A DNA stretch of 64,000 nt, from contig NZ_CP045417.1 of NCBI RefSeq assembly GCF_009363755.1, positions 2,356,001 to 2,420,000 on the forward strand. The letters are read 5' to 3'. How positions within the stretch are numbered: the first letter of the stretch is position 1; each line of letters starts with the position of its first letter. The position numbers were made by a program, and so were the translations under genes. This document shows, piece after piece, positions 26,762 through 35,800 of this stretch. Source of the stretch: Halomonas sp. THAF5a. Lineage in GTDB: Bacteria; Pseudomonadota; Gammaproteobacteria; Pseudomonadales; Halomonadaceae. The notes under the pieces were generated by a model. That model was not told the DNA's origin. It worked only from the letters and a program-made list of their open reading frames with translations, and searched no databases.

Positions 26762-27274
26762 TCAGTCAGATCCATCCGGCTCGGCATTGGTGTTTGCTTT
26801 TTTACCCAACAAGCTGCTGGAAACGAAAAGTAAGGCACCGAGGACAATTGCAATATCAGCCAGGTTGAAGGCCGGCCAATGCCAATCTCGCCAATAGAAA
26901 TCAAAGGAATCCACAACATAGCCGCGAAAGACCCGGTCAATCAGGTTGCCCATGGCGCCACCGAGGATAAGACTGTAAGCGATGGCTTCTCCTTTATGAC
27001 GATTTTCAAGGATCAGCTTGATCAGAAAAATCGAGACCACTACCGCGATTCCGATAAAAAAGTAGCGCTGCCAGCCTCCACCATTCGCAAAAAGACTGAA
27101 TGCGGCACCGGTGTTCCATAGGTGCACCCAGTTAAAGAACGGGGTCACCGAAACATACTCGCCATAGGCCATTGATTGCTGCACCAGCCACTTTACAGCC
27201 TGATCAGACGCTGCCAGCAGGCCCGATATGGACAATAGGGCATACGGCGAGAGCTTTTTGCCAATAATGAGCAT
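26762..27274 (-). CDS. lspA: Lipoprotein signal peptidase LspA carried by the IS
   Basis: 170-aa aspartic membrane protease that cleaves diacylglyceryl-prolipoproteins. Four hydrophobic helices. The conserved boxes are WNTGAAFS, GNLIDRVFRGYVVDSFDF and FNLADIAIV; the Asp residues in the last two form the catalytic dyad. Encoded 3 bases after the CDF exporter gene. A mobile LspA together with the island Lgt at 31792 suggests that lipoprotein maturation is under pressure during metal stress (inference). Confidence 0.9.
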   Translation of the reverse strand: MLIIGKKLSPYALLSISGLLAASDQAVKWLVQQSMAYGEYVSVTPFFNWVHLWNTGAAFSLFANGGGWQRYFFIGIAVVVSIFLIKLILENRHKGEAIAYSLILGGAMGNLIDRVFRGYVVDSFDFYWRDWHWPAFNLADIAIVLGALLFVSSSLLGKKANTNAEPDGSD

Positions 27275-27277
27275 TAT

Positions 27278-28174
27278 TTAACCCTTCAACGCCAAAATGC
27301 GTCTGGCACCGTTAAGTACAATGCCCCCCGCGATGGTGCCGATAATCAGATCCGGATAATTGGAACCGGTCCACGCGACCAGGGCGCCGGCGGTGATGAC
27401 CCCCAGGTTGATCACCACGTCGTTGGCCGAGAATATCCAGCTTGCCTTCATGTGCGCCCCGCCTTCCCGATGTTTGGATATGAGCAGCAGACAACTGGTA
27501 TTGGCAATCAATGCGACGAATGCGATAGCCATCATCACCAGCGATTCAGGCTCACTACCGAATACAAAGCGTCTCACCACCTCTACGAGCACGCCCACAG
27601 CCAAGATCAGTTGCAGTACACCAGCAAGATGCGCGGCACGTACCTGCATTTTCACGCTATGTCCAACCGCATAAAGGGCAAGCCCGTACACCGCCGCATC
27701 GGCAAAATTGTCCAGGGATTCTCCAATCAGGCCGGTGGACTGGGCGATCAGACCGGCAGTCATTTCCACCACGAACAGAAGTGCATTGATGCCGAGCAAC
27801 CAGCGCAGGGTCCCGGATTCTTGCTTAGCAGAAGCTGCCGAAAACTCGGCGGCCTTGATGGTCTCCGGATTTGCAGCGACGGTTTCCTGAAGCGAGGCGC
27901 CTAGCCCCAAGGTCTTCAGTTTCGAGGTGACGGGCTCGACCTCGCCGTCATGCACGACCTTCAGCCGGCGGTTCGACAAGTCGAAGGACAGCGCCCGAAT
28001 CTCCTCAAAGCCGTTCAGGGCTAGGCGAATCATTCGTTCTTCTGATGGACAGTCCATCTTCGGCACGGCATAAACACTGACCCATCTCCCTGGCGCCTCG
28101 GAGGAGGCCTGTATATCGGTATCCGCTGCGGACGTTGCATCACCGCCACAGGCGCCACCACAGGATTTGCTCAT
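27278..28174 (-). CDS. Cation diffusion facilitator (Cd/Zn/Co exporter)
   Basis: 298 aa from ATG 28174. The N-terminus is Cys/Gly-rich (SKSCGGACGGD) and is followed by an HMA-like domain (VPKMDCPSEERMIRLAL). The membrane part has about five to six helices with the CDF-type GESLDNFADAAVY and FSANDVVINLGV, each with Asp residues expected to bind the transported cation. Start chosen over TTG at 28195 because it matches the Cys-rich head and sits next to the MerR-type promoter. Likely induced by Cd/Pb through the adjacent regulator. Confidence 0.85.
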   Translation of the reverse strand: MSKSCGGACGGDATSAADTDIQASSEAPGRWVSVYAVPKMDCPSEERMIRLALNGFEEIRALSFDLSNRRLKVVHDGEVEPVTSKLKTLGLGASLQETVAANPETIKAAEFSAASAKQESGTLRWLLGINALLFVVEMTAGLIAQSTGLIGESLDNFADAAVYGLALYAVGHSVKMQVRAAHLAGVLQLILAVGVLVEVVRRFVFGSEPESLVMMAIAFVALIANTSCLLLISKHREGGAHMKASWIFSANDVVINLGVITAGALVAWTGSNYPDLIIGTIAGGIVLNGARRILALKG

Positions 28175-28207
28175 GATACGACTCCACTTGAACAATGTTG
28201 TGGTACC

Positions 28208-28238
28208 ATTTAAAACTATAAAGCTACTATAAGGTCAA
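28208..28238 (-). promoter_or_regulatory. CadR/PbrR-type operator-promoter inside the IS
   Basis: On the minus strand, TTGACC (28238-28233) and TTAAAT (28213-28208) are separated by 19 bases containing a CTTATAGTAGCTTTATAG partial dyad. The 19-base spacer is the MerR-family hallmark. It drives the CDF-lspA-tnpA genes; the regulator gene is divergent. Confidence 0.75.
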
Positions 28239-28269
28239 TAGAGTAAAGAATCCGTTGGGGAGGAGGCTG

Positions 28270-28677
28270 ATGCGCATTGGTCAGTTGGCGCAGTTGGTAG
28301 GGGTCGAAACACAGACGATCCGCTTCTATGAACAGCAGGGCTTGTTGCCGCCGCCTGATCGGCAGGACAACGGTTACCGTGTCTATACCGAGAAGCATGG
28401 TGAGGGGCTGGCCTTCATCCGTCGCTGCAGAATCCTGGGCCTGTCACTGGCTGAGATTCACGAACTACAGAGCTATCAGGACGACCCTCATCAGCCTTGT
28501 ACCGCCGTCAACGCCTTGCTCGATGATCACATCTCTCATGTGCGGTCGCAGATAACCGCTCTGCAAGCGCTTGAGAAACAACTCGTTTCACTGAGAGCGA
28601 GTTGCAACGATGACCGGGAAGTTGAGGCGTGTGGGGTTCTTGCTGGAATTAGCGAAGGAAACATGCACCAGCAGTAG
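28270..28677 (+). CDS. cadR: MerR-family Cd(II)/Pb(II)-responsive regulator (CadR/PbrR type)
   Basis: 135 aa. N-terminal winged-helix (MRIGQLAQLVGVETQTIRFYEQQGLLPPP), a dimerisation helix, and metal cysteines at HQPCTAVN and SCNDDREVEACGVLAG, the three-Cys pattern of CadR/PbrR regulators. ATG 28270 has GGAGG just upstream. It would activate the divergent CDF-lspA-tnpA genes, so transposase transcription might rise with cadmium or lead (inference). Confidence 0.88.
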   Translation: MRIGQLAQLVGVETQTIRFYEQQGLLPPPDRQDNGYRVYTEKHGEGLAFIRRCRILGLSLAEIHELQSYQDDPHQPCTAVNALLDDHISHVRSQITALQALEKQLVSLRASCNDDREVEACGVLAGISEGNMHQQ

Positions 28678-28740
28678 GTGAAGCATCAACCAGATAATCC
28701 GATGAGATGCCGGTCTGTCTCACTCTCATGCAAAGGTAAG

Positions 28741-28764
28741 ATCAACCATTTAATCCGCTTACCC
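28741..28764 (-). repeat. Right terminal inverted repeat
   Basis: Reverse complement begins GGGTAAGCGGATTAAATGG and pairs with 25393-25416. Confidence 0.88.
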
Positions 28765-28772
28765 ATATAAAA
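28765..28772. repeat. Target-site duplication, right copy
   Basis: ATATAAAA, identical to 25385-25392. An exact copy implies a recent insertion with no later rearrangement at the ends. Confidence 0.9.
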
Positions 28773-28783
28773 AACAGGACAAT

Positions 28784-28817
28784 CGGCATCGGTGCCAGAC
28801 ACGCAATGCCGATGCCG
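28784..28817. other. Inverted repeat, probable old end of the copper-ATPase operon
   Basis: CGGCATCGG (28784-28792) and CCGATGCCG (28809-28817) form a perfect 9-bp stem. Without the IS it would lie about 20 bases after the gene at 25121-25381. No T-run, so its role as terminator is uncertain. Confidence 0.4.
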
Positions 28818-28906
28818 TTCTGGTACGTTACTTTAGGAACAGTCAGGACAGATGTTATGCCGAGGGTGGCGATCAGGCAGTTATAACAGATCCAGACATC
28901 ATTTTC

Positions 28907-29365
28907 TTACAGATCGTCCATCCTCCCAGTCTGCCGAACAAGGCGCATCGCTTCATGCTGTTCCAGCTCAAGAAGGGATTCAAGCAACTCCCTTGCTTCA
29001 GGAATCTCCGCCTTGCCAACCAAGTTACGATAGAGATCTGTCACTTGATCATGGAAGTCGAAAATCTCCCGACAGATTTCATTGAAACCCAGCGCAGCAT
29101 AGGGTGCATCACAGGTCCGATGCGTCCGGATCGGCCTGTGTTCCAGATAATCATATACATAGGTATTCAATGCTTTGGGGTCCGCTCTACTCTTTAACTC
29201 ACCAACAACATACTCCATCTCATGCTCATGAGCTGCCAGATAATTAAGGAGCATCTTGGCACGCTCTTCTTCATTATGATCGGCACAGTGAGAAAGACAG
29301 CGCGCCAAATGCTCATGCAGCTGCCGTGTCCAGTCAATCAGGTCACCAAAGGTCCGAACCTCCAT
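28907..29365 (-). CDS. Conserved helical protein (152 aa), paralogue of 11971-12429
   Basis: Same length and strongly similar to the protein at 11971-12429 (shared DLIDWTRQLH, RADPKALNT, IPEAREL, EQHEAMRLVRQ). Predicted helical, cytoplasmic, with His/Glu pairs (AAHEHEMEYVV) that could bind metal. It follows the APC permease gene by 18 bases and is probably co-transcribed with it. The codons here are more AT-rich than those of the 11971 copy, suggesting independent arrival rather than a recent duplication. Confidence 0.7.
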   Translation of the reverse strand: MEVRTFGDLIDWTRQLHEHLARCLSHCADHNEEERAKMLLNYLAAHEHEMEYVVGELKSRADPKALNTYVYDYLEHRPIRTHRTCDAPYAALGFNEICREIFDFHDQVTDLYRNLVGKAEIPEARELLESLLELEQHEAMRLVRQTGRMDDL

Positions 29366-29383
29366 GATCCTTATCCTTAATAG

Positions 29384-30724
29384 TTAATGAGAATGAGTAT
29401 TATCGTTTGAACTAGAAGCGCCGTTACGAGACAAAAAGAGTCGCTCGGCAATCAAGATAGCCGCCATGACAATCGTTGCGACGATTAGCACCAGGGGATC
29501 TGTCGTCGCTTTCACCCAAAGGAAGCCTGCCAGCACGACGGCATCCAGCAGTATCGCAATAACCAGCACGATTGGGTTGGCACCGACCTCCTTGCGAAGA
29601 TGACGCAACACCCCCCAATGAACAGCAATATCCATGATCAAGTAAAAAATGATACCAAGTGCGGCGATACGGCTAAGGTCAAAGAAAGCCGTCAGAACCA
29701 AACCAAGCACGACCGTATAAACCAGGGTATGCTTCTGGATACTGCCTGGCATATGAAAGTGACGATGCGGCACCAGTTCCATTTCCGTCAGCATTGCCAA
29801 CATGCGTGAGACCGCAAATATACTGGCAATGATACCACCCGCGGTGGCCAGCATGGCGAGAATGACGGTGAACCAGACGGCGGCCTCCCCCAGCGCAGGA
29901 CGGGCAGCAGCCGCCAACGAATAATCTTTCGTTTCGATTATCTCGCTCAGCGACAGATTACTGGCGACAGCGAAGCCCACCAGCGCATAGATCACCACAC
30001 ACAGGGCGATCGAGATCATGATCGCCCTGCCGACGTTGCGATGGGGATCTTTTATCTCTGAACCACTATTGGTGATCGTCGTGAACCCCTTGAAGGCCAG
30101 GATCCCCAACGCGGTTGCTCCTAGAAAGCCTGACAGAGATCCCTCGGGCGTCGACGCCGAGGTTTCCATGCCGACCGAGTCGGCGATGATGACACCGACG
30201 ACCCCGAACAAGATGATCCCACCAATTTTTATGAACCCGAGTACTGACGCAACACCCTGAATCAGCTTGTTGGCGGAGAGGTTTAGTAAAAATGCAGATA
30301 TCAGCAGCGCAACACCCAATAAGGGGACAAGCAGTGACCTATCCCTCACATCGAAAAGCTCTAGCGTGTAGGACCCGAAGGTTCTCGCTAAGAAGCTTTG
30401 CGCTATCACCATGGAAAAATACATCAAGAGCGCATGGAAAGCGGTGGTCAGTGTCGGTCCATAGGCTTTTTGGAGGTACATGCCAATACCACCAGCTGAC
30501 GGATAGGCATTGGACATCTTCACATAGGAGTAGGCACTGAAGGAGACGATTAGTGCCGCTGATAAGAAAGCCAGAGGGAAAAGCGCCCCCGTCATCTCGG
30601 CCATCTGTCCTGTCAAGGCAAAGATGCCCGCACCGATCATGACCCCAGTACCCAAGGCGATCGCACCGATCAGGGAGAGGCTATTCTCCTGGTACTGTGG
30701 GGTTCTATCCATTGACTTCATCAT
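29384..30724 (-). CDS. APC-superfamily amino acid permease
   Basis: 446 aa from ATG 30724 (AAGGAG 8 bases upstream), about 12 transmembrane helices. The family motif GTGVMIGAGIFALTGQMAEM lies in helix 1, and the conserved region FKGFTTITNSGSEIKDPHRNVGRAI lies in the middle. The C-terminus is His-containing (NDNTHSH). The substrate is unknown; amino acid or polyamine uptake is typical. Belongs with the 152-aa protein downstream. Confidence 0.85.
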   Translation of the reverse strand: MMKSMDRTPQYQENSLSLIGAIALGTGVMIGAGIFALTGQMAEMTGALFPLAFLSAALIVSFSAYSYVKMSNAYPSAGGIGMYLQKAYGPTLTTAFHALLMYFSMVIAQSFLARTFGSYTLELFDVRDRSLLVPLLGVALLISAFLLNLSANKLIQGVASVLGFIKIGGIILFGVVGVIIADSVGMETSASTPEGSLSGFLGATALGILAFKGFTTITNSGSEIKDPHRNVGRAIMISIALCVVIYALVGFAVASNLSLSEIIETKDYSLAAAARPALGEAAVWFTVILAMLATAGGIIASIFAVSRMLAMLTEMELVPHRHFHMPGSIQKHTLVYTVVLGLVLTAFFDLSRIAALGIIFYLIMDIAVHWGVLRHLRKEVGANPIVLVIAILLDAVVLAGFLWVKATTDPLVLIVATIVMAAILIAERLFLSRNGASSSNDNTHSH

Positions 30725-30857
30725 CTCTCTCCTTGGGGTCATGAAACAGGATCCTACTGAAAGCCCTCTTGACAATCCGACATGCGCCCGATGACGAAGA
30801 GTAGAGCGTGCCTTGACAGAATAGTTCAGAGTGTAGAACCTATGTGCCACCCAACAG

Positions 30858-31341
30858 TTAAATCCTCTTTTTGGATACACCTTCAGCTCCTAGCAGATGA
30901 CGGCGTGACATCCATAGCATCAGCGGCGGCAAGATCAACCATTGGAGTAACGGCGAGAGGCCCGTGCCCAACCAGGGCACGCGGGGCATTAGCGGTGCAT
31001 ACTCCCAGCGTTGACTGACTAGCGTCGCGTACCACTCCATCGCCACCGTGATCCCGACACCCACCAGCACGAAGCCCAAGCACTCCTTGGCCCCATAGAC
31101 CCAAGCCTGTCACGACGTCGACGCCATGCAGCCACCGAACAATACGCCATCAACGCGATCACCACATCACCTAGAGTCGCCTGGGTACAAGCCTGCACGG
31201 CTTCCCAGTGTGGCATCGCAGGCATGCCCACATACAACGGAGCCTGTAGAAACTCCCAAGGCAGGTTCAGCAGAAAGGCAAAAAACGCGACATGACGTTC
31301 CGAGGCCGAGCGGAGTGCCTATCTTCATACAGCGTTCAACC
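30858..31341 (-). pseudogene. Frameshifted multi-spanning membrane protein
   Basis: Two overlapping minus-strand frames make one protein. The first, from about 31325 to 31110, reads HVAFFAFLLNLPWEFLQAP, LYVGMPAMPHWEAVQ, then LGDVVIALMAY and AAWRRRRDR. The second, ending at 30858, continues with GFVLVGVGITVAMEWYATL, YAPLMPRVPWLGTGLSPLLQW and MSRRHLLG. A one-base change near 31110 separates them, and the 5' end has an in-frame stop and no clear start. Family not recognised. Confidence 0.65.
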
Positions 31342-31374
31342 TAAGGCTAGCCCGTGCGTGGTTAAGACTACCAT

Positions 31375-31713
31375 TCAATGGCAGCTCCAAGGCTCCTGCT
31401 TGGCATTGTCCTTCACATTCTGATCGACAAACCGATAATGCTCCTCCTTGAAGCGGTTCCACCAATCACGACAGATTTCGATCGCATACTTTTCGAGGAT
31501 ATCCTCAACGCAGTCGAGGCAGAGACGTGAGGCATCATAGGCCAGGTTAAGCTTTCGTTTCTTGTCATCGTACGAAACACTATCTAGCCCGTAGAGTTCA
31601 TCAATATCTGCAACAGCCGCTCGCACCGCGTCTAAGTCATTGGAATCAAGTTTTAAGTGACGAGTCACTAGATTAACCTCAGAAACTCCCAACCGATGTT
31701 CTTTGTGTGTCAT
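31375..31713 (-). CDS. Conserved small protein, unknown
   Basis: 112 aa, soluble. The first 75 residues alternate strands and helices in a pattern like an HMA/ferredoxin fold (VNLVTRHLKL, AVRAAVADIDELYGLDSVSYD, LNLAYDASRLCLDCVEDILEKY) but lack the metal GMxCxxC; a CLDC sits near the second helix. Ends NAKQEPWSCH. Encoded 78 bases after lgt, probably in the same transcript from the promoter at 32693. I recall similar proteins near metal genes but no assigned function. Confidence 0.6.
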   Translation of the reverse strand: MTHKEHRLGVSEVNLVTRHLKLDSNDLDAVRAAVADIDELYGLDSVSYDDKKRKLNLAYDASRLCLDCVEDILEKYAIEICRDWWNRFKEEHYRFVDQNVKDNAKQEPWSCH

Positions 31714-31791
31714 GAGAATTCTCCTAGTACTGCAATATCGTTAACGTTCTTCCATTACTATCGCCATGCTTCCCCAAGGCACTTGCCTTTC

Positions 31792-32601
31792 TCACCGATC
31801 CGATGTAGCAACCAAGGTTTGCTGGCTACGACGCGCAGTGATGACCAGGAACGCACCGGCTGCCAACATTGGTACCGTCAACAGCTGCCCCATGGTGAGC
31901 CAGCCAAAGGCGATGAAGCCCAACTGAGGATCGGGCAAGCGAGCAAACTCCACGATGAAGCGGAAGGTGCCGTATAGGAGCAGAAATAGCCCCGAGATAA
32001 GACCTTGCGATTGCGGTTTACGAGACAGCCACCACAGCACGGCAAACAGCACCACACCCTCCAGGGCAAACTCGTAGAGTGCTGATGGGTGGCGCGGCTC
32101 AGGGCCCAGACCCAACATGGGCGGGAAGACCATCGCCCAGGGCACTTCACTGGCCCTCCCCGGCAACTCGTGATTGATGAAGTTACCGAGGCGCCCTGCA
32201 CCTAGTCCGATAGGCACCAGCGGCGCGATGAAATCGGTCAGCTGAAGGTAGGCCAGGCGGTGACGTCGAGCAAACAGCCACGCGGCTATCAGAACGCCGG
32301 CAAGCCCCCCATGGAAACTCATGCCCCCTTCCCAGACCTTGAACAGCCACAAGGGGTTGGTCAGCAGCTGATCGAGACCATAGAACAGCACAAAGCCCAG
32401 GCGGCCGCCGATGATGACGCCCAGAGCTCCATAGAAGATCAGGTCACCGATATCATCGTGGGTCAGGCCGAGGCGGTGCGCTCGCCGCCGCCCAAGCCAC
32501 CATGCAGCCGTCAGCCCCACCACGTACATCAGGCCATACCAATGAAGCCGTACCGGTCCGAGGGAGAATGCCACTGGATCGATTTGTGGGTACGCAATCA
32601 T
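31792..32601 (-). CDS. lgt: Prolipoprotein diacylglyceryl transferase Lgt (island copy)
   Basis: 269-aa inner-membrane enzyme that transfers diacylglycerol to the lipobox cysteine of prolipoproteins. Motifs: [31 protein letters not shown], the signature [18 protein letters not shown], and [12 protein letters not shown]. Intact, about normal length. A C-terminal fragment of another copy lies at 1913-2095. A TTCAG-type promoter at 32693-32724 lies 92 bases upstream, so this copy is probably copper-inducible, unlike a housekeeping lgt (inference). Confidence 0.92.
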   Translation of the reverse strand: MIAYPQIDPVAFSLGPVRLHWYGLMYVVGLTAAWWLGRRRAHRLGLTHDDIGDLIFYGALGVIIGGRLGFVLFYGLDQLLTNPLWLFKVWEGGMSFHGGLAGVLIAAWLFARRHRLAYLQLTDFIAPLVPIGLGAGRLGNFINHELPGRASEVPWAMVFPPMLGLGPEPRHPSALYEFALEGVVLFAVLWWLSRKPQSQGLISGLFLLLYGTFRFIVEFARLPDPQLGFIAFGWLTMGQLLTVPMLAAGAFLVITARRSQQTLVATSDR

Positions 32602-32692
32602 GGCGATTTCCTCGCGACGTTCAAGCTTCTACGAACCGTTCGACGTTGCGCCAGCCGGTTAGCGCATAGTCAATCGTGATCCCTTATGACCC

Positions 32693-32724
32693 AGCATAGC
32701 CCCAAGGCCTGAACGCAAGCTGAA
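32693..32724 (-). promoter_or_regulatory. TTCAG-N6-TTCAG promoter 2, upstream of lgt
   Basis: On the minus strand: TTCAG (32724-32720), six bases, TTCAG (32713-32709), ten bases, TATGCT (32698-32693). Same 32-bp layout as the other six sites. Confidence 0.75.
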
Positions 32725-32882
32725 TCTGGGCTCACAAAGCGCAAATCAACCTGGCGCGAGACTCCGTCACTGGCAATCTTTACATCAATAATGCAAATGA
32801 CCGCTCGTGTTAGGCTGGGTGCCCTCAAGATACTGCATTCGAGCGTTTATAATGTGCCACCCAGCCTCGCCGATCCTGTTAG

Positions 32883-35800
32883 CTAGGAATGGCTCACACG
32901 ACGGCATTTCCACAGGTAGTAGACACAAGGCAATACCAGAAGCGTCAATATCACCGCACTCAACATACCGCCCACCATGGGCGCGGCAATGCGACTGACG
33001 ACCTCGGAACCCGTGCCGGAGCTATACATCAGCGGCAGAAGACCGGCAATCGTCGAGACCGACGTCATCATTACCGGTCTCACCCTCAGCGCAGCACCGT
33101 GCAGCACGGCGTGGCGTAGTGTCTCCCGGCGGGGTTGTACTCCCTTGTGTTGGCAGCGCTCGATCATCTGCTGATACGCCTGGTTGAGATAAACGAGCAT
33201 GATCACCCCGATCTCGACTGCCACCCCGGCCAGAGCGATAAACCCCACGCCCACGGCCACGGAGAAGTTATAGCCCAGCAGATACATCAGCCAGATGGCC
33301 CCGACCATGGCCAGCGGTAGCGTACCCATGATGATGGCTACCTCACTGAAGCGCTTGAAGCTCATGTAGAGCAGGATCACGATGATGGCCAACGTGAAAG
33401 GCACCACATAGCTCAGCTTCTCTTTGGCGCGCAACATGTATTCATACTGCCCGGACCACGTCACCGAATATCCAGCGGGCAGCTCGAGCTCCTCGGCCAC
33501 AACGTCCATGGCGTGCTGCACATAGGTGCCGACATCCACGCCTTCGATATCCACGAAGGTCCAGCCATTGGGGCGCGCATTCTCGCTCTTGATCGCCGGT
33601 GGCCCGTCTTCCACGTAGATGTCCGCCACGTCGGCTAAAGCGATGCGCTGCCCATTGGCAGTGACGATCGGTAGCTCGGCCAGTCGCTCGGGAGAATCCC
33701 GGTAATCCTGCGGATAGCGCAGGTTGACCGGGTAGCGCTCCAGTCCCTCGATGGTCTGCGTGATGTTCCGACCGCCGATGGCGGTCGCCACCACCTGTTG
33801 CACGTCGGCAATATTAAGTCCATAGCGCGCCGCCCGAGCGCGGTTGATATCGACCTTGATATAGCGTCCTCCGGCCACCCGCTCGGAGTAGACCGAAGCG
33901 GTACCAGGAACATCGGCAAGGATCGTCTCCAGCTGCAGCCCGATGGACTGAATCTGCTTGAGATCTTCTCCGCCCACCTTGATGCCCACCGGCGTCTTGA
34001 TCCCGGTCGCCAGCATGTCAATACGCGTCGAGATGGGCATCACCCAGGCATTGGATACCCCCGGTATCCGCACTAGGCTGTCGAGTTGTTTCTTGAGCTT
34101 GTCGGTGGTCATTCCCTCTCGCCACTCTTCCCGCGGCTTGAGCTGAATGAAGGTCTCGATCATGGTCAGCGGTGCTGGGTCGGTAGCCGTGTCGGCCCGT
34201 CCGATCTTGCCAAACACGGTGTCCACCTCGGGTACGCTGGCAATCAGTTTATCGGTCTGCTGAAGGAGCTCGCGTGCCTTGCCGATGGATAGCCCTGGGT
34301 AGGTGGTGGGCATGTACATCAAGTCGCCTTCGTCCAGGGGTGGTATAAACTCGCTGCCAATCTTGCTGACCGGCCAGAAGCCCACCAGGGTTATCGCCAG
34401 CACCAGGGCGATGGTCGTCTTCGGGAATCTCAATACTGCCTTGAGTACCGGCATATAGGCCCCGACCAGCAGCCGATTGACCGGATTCTTGTGCTCAGGC
34501 AGTACGCGGCCGCGGATGAAGTAGCCCATCAGCACAGGAACCAAAGTGACCGCCAGCCCGGCACTGGCGGCCATAGCATAGGTCTTGGTGAAGGCGAGCG
34601 GTGAGAACATCCGCCCTTCTTGGGCCTCGAGGGTAAACACAGGCACGAAGCTGACCGTGATAATCAGCAGGCTGAAGAAGAGGGCCGGTCCCACTTCCAC
34701 CGCCGAGTCGGCCACCACCTTCCACCGGTTCTCACGCGTCAGCGGTGTACGCTCCATGTGTTTGTGCAAATTCTCGATTAACACGACGGCGCCATCGATC
34801 ATGGCACCGATCGCTATGGCGATACCCGCAAGGGACATGATGTTGGCGTTGATACCCTGCCAGTTCATGATGATGAAGGCAGTGAGTATGCCCATCGGCA
34901 GGCTGATCATCGCCACCAGAGCAGAACGTAGGTGGAACAGGAAGAGCACGCACACCAGAGCCACGATGGCCAGCTCTTCGAGCAGGCCACGCAGCAGGTT
35001 GTCTACCGCCTTCTCGATCAAGCCTGAACGGTCATAAACCGTCACGACCTCCACCCCCTCCGGCAGGCTGGACTGGAGCTGCTCAAGTTTGGCCTTGACG
35101 CCATCGATCGTCTTCTGGGCATTCTCTCCTGTGCGCATAACGACGATGCCGCCGACGGTCTCTCCTTCCCCGTTCAGCTCGGCAATGCCACGACGCATCT
35201 GGGGCCCCATCCCGATGTCGGCGACATCCTTGAGCAGCAGAGGCGTTCCATTGTCATCCACACCCAGAGGGATACTGGCAAGATCCTCACGACTCTGAAT
35301 ATAACCAGTAGCGCGCACCATGTACTCGGCTTCGGCCATCTCAACGACCGAGGCGCCCACTTCCTGGTTGGCCCGCTGTATAGCGGTCTGGATGTGAGCC
35401 AGGGGAATGTCGAAGGCACGCAGTTTCTCAGGATCCACCACGACCTGGTATTGCTTGACCATGCCGCCAAGCGCCGCGACTTCAGAGACGCCCGACACGG
35501 TCTGAAGCTCATATTTCAGGAACCAGTCTTGCAAGCTTCGCAGCTCGCTGAGGTCATGTTGGCCAGTCCTGTCGATGAGGGCGTAGAGATAGACCCACCC
35601 CACCCCAGTGGCATCCGGGCCAAGCTGTGGGCGCGCACTATCTGGTAGCGTGGGCGCTACCTGAGAAAGGTACTCCAGCACACGAGAGCGGGCCCAGTAG
35701 GGATCGGTATCCTCATCAAAAATCACATAGACGTAAGAGTCGCCGAAAAAGGAGTATCCGCGTACCGTTGCCGCCCCGGGAACCGACAGCATGGCCGTAG

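Larger units (their letters stand above)
25393..28764. mobile_element. ISPpu12-like ISL3-family element, complete, 3,372 bp
   Basis: Bounded by 24-bp imperfect inverted repeats (21 of 24 matching) and an 8-bp perfect direct repeat. It contains an ISL3 transposase, lspA, a CDF cation exporter and a divergent CadR/PbrR regulator. As I remember it, ISPpu12 has the same gene order, the same 24-bp repeats and a length of about 3.37 kb. It lies between the end of the second copper-ATPase operon and a hairpin that originally followed it. Confidence 0.92.

Noticed and set aside
28784-28817. Classical terminator or Tn7-like end after the IS
   Set aside because: The stem is perfect but there is no T-run and no TGT tip or TnsB-type repeats.
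31375-31713. Calling this protein an HMA copper chaperone
   Set aside because: The strand/helix pattern is similar, but the GMxCxxC metal loop is absent, so it is left as unknown.
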